Assembly: GCA_945861385.1 (NCBI GenBank)
Contig: CAMAUI010000035.1
Coordinates: 1 to 39,173, forward strand
Source of the DNA: Prosthecobacter debontii
GTDB lineage: Bacteria > Verrucomicrobiota > Verrucomicrobiia > Chthoniobacterales > Chthoniobacteraceae
DNA length: 39,173 nucleotides
Direction: 5' to 3'
This document shows, in pieces, positions 32,650 through 39,173 of the stretch. The number at the start of each line of letters is the position of its first letter. The stretch's first letter is position 1. Under the pieces are notes generated by a model that did not search any database, was not told the origin of the DNA, and saw nothing but the letters and a program-made list of their open reading frames with translations. The position numbers and the translations under genes were made by a program.

Positions 32650-33426
32650 TCACCGGAAAATCCGCCCGGCGAGTTCAAAGAAACCGATCCGCCAAAGTGC
32701 CACGGCGGCGGCGAATGCAAGGATCAGCCCGTCGAAAAGTTTTTGCGAAACGTGCGCGAGCAGCCAGCGCCCGAGGAACAGCCCCGCGATGATCACCGGC
32801 GCGAGCACGGCATTGAAAAGCAGCGTATCCGCATGGATCAGCCCCTGCCCCGCGCTGAACGGCACCTTGAAAAGATTGATGATGAGAAAGAACCACGCGC
32901 TCGTTCCGGTGAGCTGGTATTTCGGCAGCCCGACCGCGAGGAAGTAGAGCCCCATGACCGGCCCCGCCGCGTTCGCCATCATCGTGGTGATGCCCGCCAG
33001 CAGCCCCATTACCGCGGCAAACATCCACGAATGCGGCACATGCTCGAAGGCGCCCGGCTTCAACATCCGCCAGACCTGCAACACCACGAGGATCAGCACC
33101 GTCCAGCCGATGAAAGGCTTGTAGGCCCAGTCCGCCACGACCGATTGCATCAGCCACGCACCTATCGCCACGCCGATGCACGCGATCGGCAGCGTCCTCG
33201 CGACGTGCCTCCACACCGCGTGCCTTTTGAAAGCCACCACCGCGCACACGTCGCCGATCACAAGCATCGGCAGGACCACGCCCGTCGAAAGCCTGTCGCC
33301 AAAAATATACGCCATCGCCAGCACGTGGACGAGGCTCACGCCCGCAAACCCGCTCTTTGAAATCCCCACACCCAGCCCCGCGACAATCGCGAGCATCCAT
33401 TGGAACTCCGTCAATTCAGGCATCAT
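32650..33426 (-). CDS. TauE/SafE family membrane permease, second copy type
   Basis: 258 residues, about eight membrane segments. MLAIVAGLGVGISKSGFAGVS at the start and MGLLAGITTMMANAAGPVMGLYFL at about 140 are the two family motifs; QLTGTSAWFFLIINLFKVPF completes the second half. It belongs to the YfcA-like branch, different from the permease at 13951. Starts with two ATGs (33426 or 33423), 9 bp after pdxH. The substrate is unknown; exporters of sulfur oxyanions or organic acids occur in this family. Confidence 0.9.
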   Translation of the reverse strand: MMPELTEFQWMLAIVAGLGVGISKSGFAGVSLVHVLAMAYIFGDRLSTGVVLPMLVIGDVCAVVAFKRHAVWRHVARTLPIACIGVAIGAWLMQSVVADWAYKPFIGWTVLILVVLQVWRMLKPGAFEHVPHSWMFAAVMGLLAGITTMMANAAGPVMGLYFLAVGLPKYQLTGTSAWFFLIINLFKVPFSAGQGLIHADTLLFNAVLAPVIIAGLFLGRWLLAHVSQKLFDGLILAFAAAVALWRIGFFELAGRIFR

Positions 33427-33435
33427 CGCTTTCCG

Positions 33436-34080
33436 CTATGGCGACAGCCGCTCCACCCTCCACCCGCCATCCGTTCGCGAATACCGCAGCCGATCGTGGA
33501 GCCGGCTCGCCTGCCCCTGCCAGAACTCCACCGTCTCCGCCCGCACCACATAGCCGCCCCAGTGCTCCGGTGCCGGCGGATTCCCGCCGAGCCGCTCGCT
33601 CACTTCCGCAAAGGCGGTCTCCAGCACCCCGCGCCCCGCGATCACCTCGCTCTGGCGCGACGCCCACGCACCGATCCGGCTCCCCTCCGGACGCTGTGCA
33701 AAATACGCCTCCGTCTCCGCACGCGGCACCTTCTCCACGTGGCCAGTCACGTTCACCTGCCGCTCATGTGCCGCCCACCAGAACGTCAGCGCGCATCGTG
33801 ATTCGCGGGCAAGATGGCGGGCCTTCGCGCTCTCGTAGTTGGTGAAAAAGACAAACCCCCTCTCATCACACGCCTTCAGCAGAACCGTCCGCGACCACGG
33901 CTGCCCGCCGGCATCCACCGTTGCGAGCGTCATCGCATTTGGCTCGAGAAGATCGTGCTCCACCGCTTCGGCGAGCCACACGCGAAACTGCTCCAGCGGG
34001 TCTGGCAGCAGATCGCTTTCGAGCAGCTTCCGCTGGCGGTAATCACGGCGAAGTTCGGCGAGATCAAGATTCGTCGGCAT
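33436..34080 (-). CDS. pdxH: Pyridoxamine 5'-phosphate oxidase
   Basis: 214 residues. FMN-binding split-barrel protein that oxidises pyridoxine or pyridoxamine phosphate to pyridoxal phosphate. Family landmarks: NAMTLATVDAGGQPWSRTVLLK (FMN site), GFVFFTNYESAKARHL, ALTFWWAAHERQVNVTG, EAYFAQRPEGSRIGAWASRQS and the C-terminal VEFWQGQASRLHDRLRY, all complete. First gene of a likely pdxH-tauE-doxX-usp unit, divergent from ahcY. Confidence 0.96.
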   Translation of the reverse strand: MPTNLDLAELRRDYRQRKLLESDLLPDPLEQFRVWLAEAVEHDLLEPNAMTLATVDAGGQPWSRTVLLKACDERGFVFFTNYESAKARHLARESRCALTFWWAAHERQVNVTGHVEKVPRAETEAYFAQRPEGSRIGAWASRQSEVIAGRGVLETAFAEVSERLGGNPPAPEHWGGYVVRAETVEFWQGQASRLHDRLRYSRTDGGWRVERLSP

Positions 34081-34227
34081 ACTTGGGCGTTCACACTCGC
34101 GATCCGCACGCTCACTGGCAATCCGCCGTTTGCATCCGCGCCCGGCGAACCATCCGAATTAGATCAACACCGTTGCAAACATTGACATCCACGACCTCTT
34201 CAAACACATCAGCGAATCACGACTCGT

Positions 34228-34253
34228 GCATGCGCGGTTAATGACGCGCGTGC
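34228..34253. promoter_or_regulatory. Small hairpin in the ahcY leader region
   Basis: GCATGCGCG (34228-34236) and CGCGCGTGC (34245-34253) pair with one G-T around GTTAATGA. It lies 26 bases before the ahcY ATG and could influence translation. It does not match the SAH riboswitch layout that I know. Confidence 0.3.
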
Positions 34254-34279
34254 TTCATCTCGAAAAATACCCGTAATAC

Positions 34280-35710
34280 ATGACCGCCAAAATCAACTCG
34301 CCCGCTGGCCAGGACTTCGCCGTCCGCGACCTCTCGCTTGCCGACTGGGGCCGCAAGGAAATTGACATCGCCGAGCAGGAAATGCCCGGCCTCATGGCCA
34401 TCCGCGAAAAATACGCGCCCGGGCAGCCGCTCGCCGGCGTGCGCATCACCGGCTCGCTGCACATGACCATCCAGACCGCGGTGCTCATCGAGACGCTCGC
34501 CGCGCTCGGCGCCACGGTGCGCTGGGCGAGCTGCAACATTTTCTCCACGCAGGATCATGCCGCCGCCGCAATTGCAAAGGCGGGCTTTCCCGTCTTCGCG
34601 TGGAAGGGCGAGACGCTCGAGGAATACTGGGACTGCACGTGGAAGGCGATCGTGAACCCCGAGGGCAAAGGCCCGCAACTCGTCGTGGATGACGGCGGCG
34701 ACGTCACCCTTTTCCTCCACAAAGGCTACGAGATGGAAAAAGGCGACAAGTGGGTCGAGAGCGAGAGCGGCTCGCACGAGGAGAAAGTCATCAAGGATCT
34801 GCTGAAGAAGATCGCAAAGGAGCAGCCCGGAATTTTCGCGAAGCTCGTGAGCGACTGGCGCGGCGTCTCGGAAGAGACCACCACAGGCGTCCACCGCCTC
34901 TACAAGCTGCAGGAACTCGGCAAGCTGCTCGTCCCCGCGTTCAACGTGAACGACTCGGTGACGAAGTCGAAGTTCGACAACCTCTACGGCTGCCGCCACT
35001 CGCTCGTGGACGGCCTCAACCGCGCGCTCGACGTAATGATTTCCGGCAAAGTCGCCGTCGTCTGCGGCTACGGCGACGTGGGCAAAGGCTGCGCGCAATC
35101 GCTCCGCGGCCAGGGCGCACGCGTCATCGTCACCGAGATTGATCCGATCAACGCGCTCCAAGCCTCGATGGAAGGCTATGAAGTCACCACGATCGAAGAC
35201 ACCCTCGGCCGCGGCGACATCTACGTGACGACGACGGGCAACGTGGACGTCATCACCATCGAGCACATGGCTCGGATGAAAGACCAGGCCGTCGTCTGCA
35301 ACATCGGCCACTTCGACAACGAGATTCAGGTGGACAAGCTCGTGAACTACCCCGGCATCCAGCACCTGAACATCAAGCCGCAGGTGGACAAATACACCTT
35401 CCCCGGCGGCGCGTGCATCTACCTGCTCGCCGAAGGCCGCCTCGTGAACCTCGGCTGCGCCACCGGCCACCCGTCCTTCGTGATGAGCAATTCGTTTTCA
35501 AACCAAACGCTCGCGCAGCTCGACCTTTGGAAGAACAAGGACACCTACAAACCGGCTGTCTATGTGCTGCCCAAGAAGCTCGACGAAGAAGTCGCCCGCC
35601 TGCACCTCGCGAAGATCGGCGTGAAGCTCACCACGCTCACCGCGAAGCAGGCCGCGTATCTCGATGTGTCCGTCGAGGGGCCGTATAAGCCGACGCATTA
35701 TCGGTATTGA
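34280..35710 (+). CDS. ahcY: Adenosylhomocysteinase (S-adenosylhomocysteine hydrolase)
   Basis: 476 residues. Hydrolyses S-adenosylhomocysteine to adenosine and homocysteine and so keeps methylation running. Motifs: [35 protein letters not shown], the bacterial-type inserted loop ([17 protein letters not shown]), [19 protein letters not shown], the NAD-binding [11 protein letters not shown], and the C-terminal [12 protein letters not shown] that closes the NAD site in the neighbour subunit. Length fits the long bacterial form. No clear Shine-Dalgarno is seen before the ATG. Followed by the rplA leader. Confidence 0.98.
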   Translation: MTAKINSPAGQDFAVRDLSLADWGRKEIDIAEQEMPGLMAIREKYAPGQPLAGVRITGSLHMTIQTAVLIETLAALGATVRWASCNIFSTQDHAAAAIAKAGFPVFAWKGETLEEYWDCTWKAIVNPEGKGPQLVVDDGGDVTLFLHKGYEMEKGDKWVESESGSHEEKVIKDLLKKIAKEQPGIFAKLVSDWRGVSEETTTGVHRLYKLQELGKLLVPAFNVNDSVTKSKFDNLYGCRHSLVDGLNRALDVMISGKVAVVCGYGDVGKGCAQSLRGQGARVIVTEIDPINALQASMEGYEVTTIEDTLGRGDIYVTTTGNVDVITIEHMARMKDQAVVCNIGHFDNEIQVDKLVNYPGIQHLNIKPQVDKYTFPGGACIYLLAEGRLVNLGCATGHPSFVMSNSFSNQTLAQLDLWKNKDTYKPAVYVLPKKLDEEVARLHLAKIGVKLTTLTAKQAAYLDVSVEGPYKPTHYRY

Positions 35711-35916
35711 GCCGTCACGGAAAGCGCGCGAGTTTCGGCGTCCACAATTCCATCCAGATCCTTCGTCTGCCCTCCGGCGGAAGGCGATAAGGCCCTGATG
35801 TGTCTGGACACTTTCTAGCGAAATGGCCGCTGGCACCTCCTAATCCCTCACGCCCCCACTTCGACGCGCCCAACAACAGAGATGCGCCCACAGCCCGCCG
35901 TGATCGTAAATCGCCG

Positions 35917-35944
35917 TTGACAGCCCGGTGGCTCCCGCTAGTTT
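35917..35944 (+). promoter_or_regulatory. Promoter candidate for rplA-rplJ
   Basis: A perfect -35 box TTGACA (35917-35922), 16 bp, then TAGTTT (35939-35944) as a -10. It lies 15 bp upstream of the leader hairpin, so the transcript would carry that hairpin. Confidence 0.5.
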
Positions 35945-35959
35945 GCGCGCCCTTCGCCG

Positions 35960-35990
35960 CCCGGTCCGCACATGCGAGCCGGGTGTTTTT
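35960..35990 (+). terminator. Leader hairpin with T run (attenuator-like)
   Basis: CCCGGT pairs with GCCGGG (35960-35965 / 35978-35983), continued by CGCA/TGCG above one mismatch, followed by TGTTTTT. It shares CCGGGTGTTTT with the terminator after rplJ. Position 57 bp before the rplA ATG suggests premature termination control. Confidence 0.55.
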
Positions 35991-36047
35991 CATCAAACGC
36001 AACCGCAGGAGGGCTCGCGAAAGCCCGCCAGCACTGCAACCAATATC

Positions 36048-36758
36048 ATGGCTCAATACCGTTCCAAACGTTACCGGACGTCCGCTGACAAGCGAGACCG
36101 CTCCAAAACTTACCCGCTGGCCGAGGCCATCGCCACACTGAAGGCGATGCCCGCCACGAAATTCGACCAGACTGTCACGCTCGCTTTCCGGCTGGGCGTG
36201 GACCCGAAACAATCCGACCAGATGGTGCGCGGCACGTGCCCGCTTCCACATGGCTCCGGCAAGAACGTGCGTGTGCTGGTTTTTGCCGAGGGTGCGGCGG
36301 CGGAAGCCGCAAGAGTGGCGGGTGCCGAGCATGTCGGCTTCAAGGACATGATCGAAAAGTGCAACGGCGGCTTTCAGGATTTCGACGTGGCGGTAGCCAC
36401 GCCGGCGGCGATGTCCGAAGTGCGCAAGCTCGGCAAAGTGCTCGGGCCGCGCGGCCTCATGCCCAACCCGAAGACTGGGACGGTGACGGACGACACCGCC
36501 GCGGCGGTCAAGGCTTTGAAGGCCGGTCGCGTCGAGTTCAAGCTCGATAAAAATGGCAACGTGGCCGTGCCGGTGGGCAAGTTCAGCTTCTCTCCGGAGC
36601 AGCTCGTGGACAATGGCACCGCGGTGATTGACGCGGTGGTGAAAGCCCGCCCGGCGAGCGCCAAGGGCCGGTTCGTGGACAACATCACTCTCAGCGCGAC
36701 GATGACTCCCGGCGTGTCCGTGGACGCATCTCCTTTCCTGAAACTCGCAGCCCAATAA
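36048..36758 (+). CDS. rplA: 50S ribosomal protein L1
   Basis: 236 residues from ATG 36048 ([20 protein letters not shown]); the open frame upstream is leader. L1 forms the stalk at the E site and often represses its own operon by binding the leader mRNA. Landmarks: [60 protein letters not shown] and the C-terminal [16 protein letters not shown]. Complete and normal length. No near Shine-Dalgarno, which fits translational control by the leader. Next is rplJ after 18 bp. Confidence 0.97.
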   Translation: MAQYRSKRYRTSADKRDRSKTYPLAEAIATLKAMPATKFDQTVTLAFRLGVDPKQSDQMVRGTCPLPHGSGKNVRVLVFAEGAAAEAARVAGAEHVGFKDMIEKCNGGFQDFDVAVATPAAMSEVRKLGKVLGPRGLMPNPKTGTVTDDTAAAVKALKAGRVEFKLDKNGNVAVPVGKFSFSPEQLVDNGTAVIDAVVKARPASAKGRFVDNITLSATMTPGVSVDASPFLKLAAQ

Positions 36759-36776
36759 CCTCGGAGAACCCACACC

Positions 36777-37289
36777 ATGCATCCTGCAAAAGCAACTCTC
36801 GTCACAGACCTCAATTCCAAGCTCAACGCTTCGCCATTCCTTTTTGTGGCGGACTACTCCGGGCTCAACGTCTCGCAATTCAGCGAACTCCGCACCCGTC
36901 TCCACAAAGCCGGCGCGGCCTGCATCGTCGTCAAGAACAGCTACCTCCGCCTCGCGGTGAAGGAAGCCGGTCTGCCGGAACTCGGCGAACTCCGCGGCCA
37001 GACCGCGGTGATCGTCGGGGACAAGGACGCGGCCGCGGCGGCGAAGGTCGTGAAGACCTTTGCGGCGGAATTCAAGAAACCAACGCTCAAGACCGGCGTG
37101 ATTGACCGCCTCGTGGTCACGACCGCAGACATCAACACGATCGCAGATCTCCCGAGCCGCGACGTACTGCTCAGCCAGCTCCTCGGTGTGCTCCAGGCCC
37201 CGGCAAGCAAGCTCGTCCGCCTGCTCAACGAGCCGGCCAGCCAGCTCGCCCGTGTGCTGAAAGCCAAGGCCGACCAAGGGGCCGCCTGA
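36777..37289 (+). CDS. rplJ: 50S ribosomal protein L10
   Basis: 170 residues with CGGAG about 10 bases before the ATG. L10 anchors the L7/L12 stalk. Landmarks: [50 protein letters not shown] and the C-terminal helix that binds L12 ([19 protein letters not shown]). The C terminus ends in AKADQGAA. A strong terminator follows and rplL (L7/L12), normally next, is absent; a homoserine dehydrogenase gene follows instead. Confidence 0.96.
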   Translation: MHPAKATLVTDLNSKLNASPFLFVADYSGLNVSQFSELRTRLHKAGAACIVVKNSYLRLAVKEAGLPELGELRGQTAVIVGDKDAAAAAKVVKTFAAEFKKPTLKTGVIDRLVVTTADINTIADLPSRDVLLSQLLGVLQAPASKLVRLLNEPASQLARVLKAKADQGAA

Positions 37290-37311
37290 ACGGCAGCCTG
37301 ATTTTCACAAA

Positions 37312-37350
37312 CACCCGGCTCTCCGAAAAGGAGGCCGGGTGTTTTGTTTC
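37312..37350 (+). terminator. Rho-independent terminator after rplJ
   Basis: ACACCCGGC-T-CTCC (37312-37325) pairs with GGAG-GCCGGGTGT (37331-37343) around GAAAA with one bulged T, followed by TTTGTTT. A long, GC-rich stem with a U tract. Confidence 0.9.
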
Positions 37351-37408
37351 GCCCATAGAACACTTGCCCAGCAGGGCTGTGCCGCCGATAGTCCGCGCCC
37401 TTTTCCGC

Positions 37409-38704
37409 ATGAAACAAATCGGCATCGGTCTCGCAGGGTTTGGCACCGTCGGCGCGGGTGTTTTCAAGCACCTCGTGCAAAACCGCGACCTCCTCTCGCA
37501 GCGTCTCGGCCTCGAACTGGCCGTGCGCCGAATCGCTGTGCGCGACCCGCGCAAGCCGCGCGCGGTGAGCGCCCCGGCGGAAAATTTTACCGCCCGGTGG
37601 GAGGATGTGGTGGACGACCCGGCGGTGCAGATCGTCGTGGAATTGATGGGCGGCATCGAGCAGGCCCGCGCGCTGATCGTGCGCGCGATCGAGGCGGGGA
37701 AAATGGTCGTCACCGGCAACAAGGCGCTGCTCGCGGAGCACGGAAAGGAAATCTTCGACCTCGCCGCAGCGCGGCAGGTGCCGGTCTTTTTCGAGGCGGC
37801 GGTGGCCGGGGGAATTCCGATCATCAAGGCGGTGCGCGAGTCTTTCATCGGCAATCACATCGTCAGCGTCCACGGCATCATCAACGGCACGACCAATTAC
37901 ATCCTCACGCGGATGACCGACGCGGGGCTCGACTACGCCGCCGCGCTCGCGGAGGCGCAGGCGCAGGGCTTTGCCGAGGCCGATCCGACGCTCGACGTGA
38001 ATGGCTGGGATGCCGCGCACAAGGCGATCATCCTCGCATCGCTCGCCTACGGGACATGGATCTGCCCCGGCAACGTCTTCGTCGAGGGCATCGAGCATCT
38101 GACCGCTCGCGACATCGGCTTTGCGAAAACGCTCGGCTACCGGATCAAGCTCCTCGGCATCATCAAGTGCGACGCCGGCGGCAGGATCGAGGTGCGCGTT
38201 CACCCGACGCTCATCCCGGAAAAACACGTCCTCGCCAGCGTGAACGGTGTTTTCAACGCCCTGTGCGTCCGCGGCGATGTCGTGGGTGAGACTCTTTTTT
38301 ACGGGCGCGGCGCGGGACAGGATCCGACCGCGAGCGCCGTGATCGCCGACCTCGCCGAGGCGGCGACCGCGCTCGATGTGAAGCGGCGGGACTGCGGTTT
38401 CATGCCGCACGGGCTCTATGGCGAGTCCAAGCCGCTCGATGAGATCGTCTGCGAGTATTACCTCCGCATTCCTGTGCTGGATAAGCCCGGAGTGCTCTCG
38501 CAGGTGGCCGGGGTTCTCGGGGCGACAAACATCGGCATCAGCTCGATGATCCAGCCGGAGAGCGACGGCGAACGCACGGAGTTGGTCCTCATGCTGCACA
38601 TCGCCACGCACGCACAGGTGCGCGATGCGATGGCGCGCATCACCGCACTTGGATGCGTGAAAGGTCAGCCGCAGCTTCTGCGCGTCGAGCACTTCGAGGG
38701 GTAG
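37409..38704 (+). CDS. hom: Homoserine dehydrogenase with ACT domain
   Basis: 431 residues from ATG 37409 (MKQIGIGLAGFGTVGAGVFK); the frame upstream is not family-like. Reduces aspartate semialdehyde to homoserine on the way to threonine and methionine. NAD(P) motif GFGTVGAG at residues 10-17, VVTGNKALLAEHG, the catalytic-region segment INGTTNYILTRM, AQGFAEADPTLDVNGWDAAHKAI, and a C-terminal ACT domain (LRIPVLDKPGVLSQVAGVLG) for feedback by threonine. Normal length for the monofunctional enzyme. Its TAG stop lies inside the GTAG of a palindromic repeat. Confidence 0.97.
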   Translation: MKQIGIGLAGFGTVGAGVFKHLVQNRDLLSQRLGLELAVRRIAVRDPRKPRAVSAPAENFTARWEDVVDDPAVQIVVELMGGIEQARALIVRAIEAGKMVVTGNKALLAEHGKEIFDLAAARQVPVFFEAAVAGGIPIIKAVRESFIGNHIVSVHGIINGTTNYILTRMTDAGLDYAAALAEAQAQGFAEADPTLDVNGWDAAHKAIILASLAYGTWICPGNVFVEGIEHLTARDIGFAKTLGYRIKLLGIIKCDAGGRIEVRVHPTLIPEKHVLASVNGVFNALCVRGDVVGETLFYGRGAGQDPTASAVIADLAEAATALDVKRRDCGFMPHGLYGESKPLDEIVCEYYLRIPVLDKPGVLSQVAGVLGATNIGISSMIQPESDGERTELVLMLHIATHAQVRDAMARITALGCVKGQPQLLRVEHFEG

Positions 38705-38854
38705 GCCGCTCCGTGGCTGCGACGCCCTCGTCGTCCCGATACATCGGGATATCCGCGGCGCCCCCGCCGCGGGCTTCGTGGTACACCATTTGGTTTGCCT
38801 TTCAGCGAACCTTGCGCCGGGGCGTCGCAGGGATGTGAAGCGAAGAGCGGCTAC
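38701..38854. repeat. GTAG-bounded composite palindrome supplying both flanking stop codons
   Basis: GTAG at 38701-38704 and its inverse CTAC at 38851-38854 bound a nested structure: CTGCGACGCCC (38717-38727) with GGGCGTCGCAG (38820-38830), a 7-bp hairpin 38734-38749, and an 8-bp hairpin 38753-38772. The left GTAG contains the hom stop and the right CTAC the TAG stop of the TPR gene. It probably also ends both transcripts. Confidence 0.8.
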
Positions 38855-39173
38855 CGCTTCAGCCGCTCCAACGACCTTCGCGCACGACCGTGGCCGGGAT
38901 TGATCTGCACACAGCGCTGATACCCGGCGACCGCTCCCGCCGAATCCCCCAGCGCGCGCCGCGTCTCGGCCAGATAGAACGAGATTGAGGCATCGTCGGG
39001 CAGGCCCTGGCTCGCCGTTTCCAGATGTCGCTGCGCGGTCAGGAGGTCGCTTTTTTCCAGTGCGGTGCGGCCCAGGAAATATTCCTCGAGCGCCGAATAG
39101 CGCTGCGCCTCCTTGCGGTCTCCGCGGGCCTTGGCCGCGAACACCAGTTTGTGATAGATGCCGCTGGTAGGCT
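38851..39173 (-). CDS. TPR-repeat protein, C-terminal part (5' end outside window)
   Basis: The frame is open to the right edge (PTSGIYHKLVFAAKARGDRK), so the GTG at 39144 is internal. Visible part: two to three tetratricopeptide-type helical pairs, including DASISFYLAETRRALGDSAG and AVAGYQRCVQINPGHGRARRSLERL, the classic TPR spacing. Such proteins act as scaffolds. The part in view gives no specific role. It ends with TAG inside the palindromic repeat. Confidence 0.8.
   Translation of the reverse strand, partial: PTSGIYHKLVFAAKARGDRKEAQRYSALEEYFLGRTALEKSDLLTAQRHLETASQGLPDDASISFYLAETRRALGDSAGAVAGYQRCVQINPGHGRARRSLERLKR

Larger units (their letters stand above)
35711..36047 (+). other. Leader region of the rplA-rplJ unit, without coding genes
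   Basis: Holds a promoter candidate (35917-35944), a terminator-like hairpin with T run (35960-35990), and a small hairpin 36011-36026 (GGGCT/AGCCC) that begins inside AGGAGGG (36007-36013). The AGGAGG is 35 bases from the rplA ATG, too far to act as its ribosome site. The rplK gene that normally precedes rplA is absent. Confidence 0.6.

Noticed and set aside
34081-34279. SAM or SAH riboswitch upstream of ahcY
   Set aside because: The only structure seen is a 9-bp hairpin near the start; the conserved multi-stem pattern of these riboswitches is not visible.
35715-38692. Long minus-strand frames opposite rplA, rplJ and hom
   Set aside because: Shadows of well-recognised genes; translations are His/Arg rich with no motif.

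Overview
The window (39.2 kb, GC-rich) looks like a chromosome segment of a Verrucomicrobiota (PVC superphylum) bacterium. The main evidence is a 1607-residue exported protein with the PVC-type propeller and CxxCH haem domain, a PocR-sensor AraC regulator, small secreted proteins, and several GTAG/GTGG-bounded palindromic (REP/REPIN-like) repeats. All family assignments come from reading motifs; no database search was run.

Region 1 (1-11843) is the right part of an integrative element. On the plus strand lies a type I restriction-modification operon: the end of hsdS, a proteasome-like N-terminal-nucleophile protein, a GIY-YIG-like protein, a Fic protein with an autoinhibitory motif, and hsdR; hsdM must lie to the left. 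Convergent to it on the minus strand is the mobility module: tyrosine integrase, a coupled unknown gene, an excisionase-like protein, a small primase-like protein and a primase-helicase. The element ends in the 3' two thirds of a tRNA-Pro(GGG) gene (11794-11843). Its 5' part should lie at the left end of the island, outside the window.

Region 2 (11844-18672) holds a C-type-lectin-like secreted protein, a duplicated 66-bp sequence, a frameshifted scrap of a TauE-type gene, an antitoxin/PIN-toxin pair, an intact TauE/SafE permease, a large exported zinc metalloprotease, a 59-residue cysteine-rich exported protein and a GNAT acetyltransferase.

Region 3 (18673-26889) holds the giant SGNH/propeller/HEAT/cytochrome protein, clpC, and a small secreted protein divergent from clpC. 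The giant gene carries three in-frame insertions: a SecD P1-like segment, a REPIN and a short low-complexity repeat.

Region 4 (26893-34080, all minus) holds a ZnuABC-type metal uptake operon with an extra membrane-anchored protein, a PocR-AraC regulator whose first helix-turn-helix is replaced by a foreign primase-like segment, a universal stress protein, and doxX, a second tauE and pdxH.

Region 5 (34280-39173) is housekeeping: ahcY, an rplA-rplJ pair separated from the usual rplK and rplL, hom, and the end of a TPR protein. The two strongest surprises are the RM operon with embedded accessory enzymes, and the two mosaic genes where a piece of an unrelated gene sits in frame inside another.
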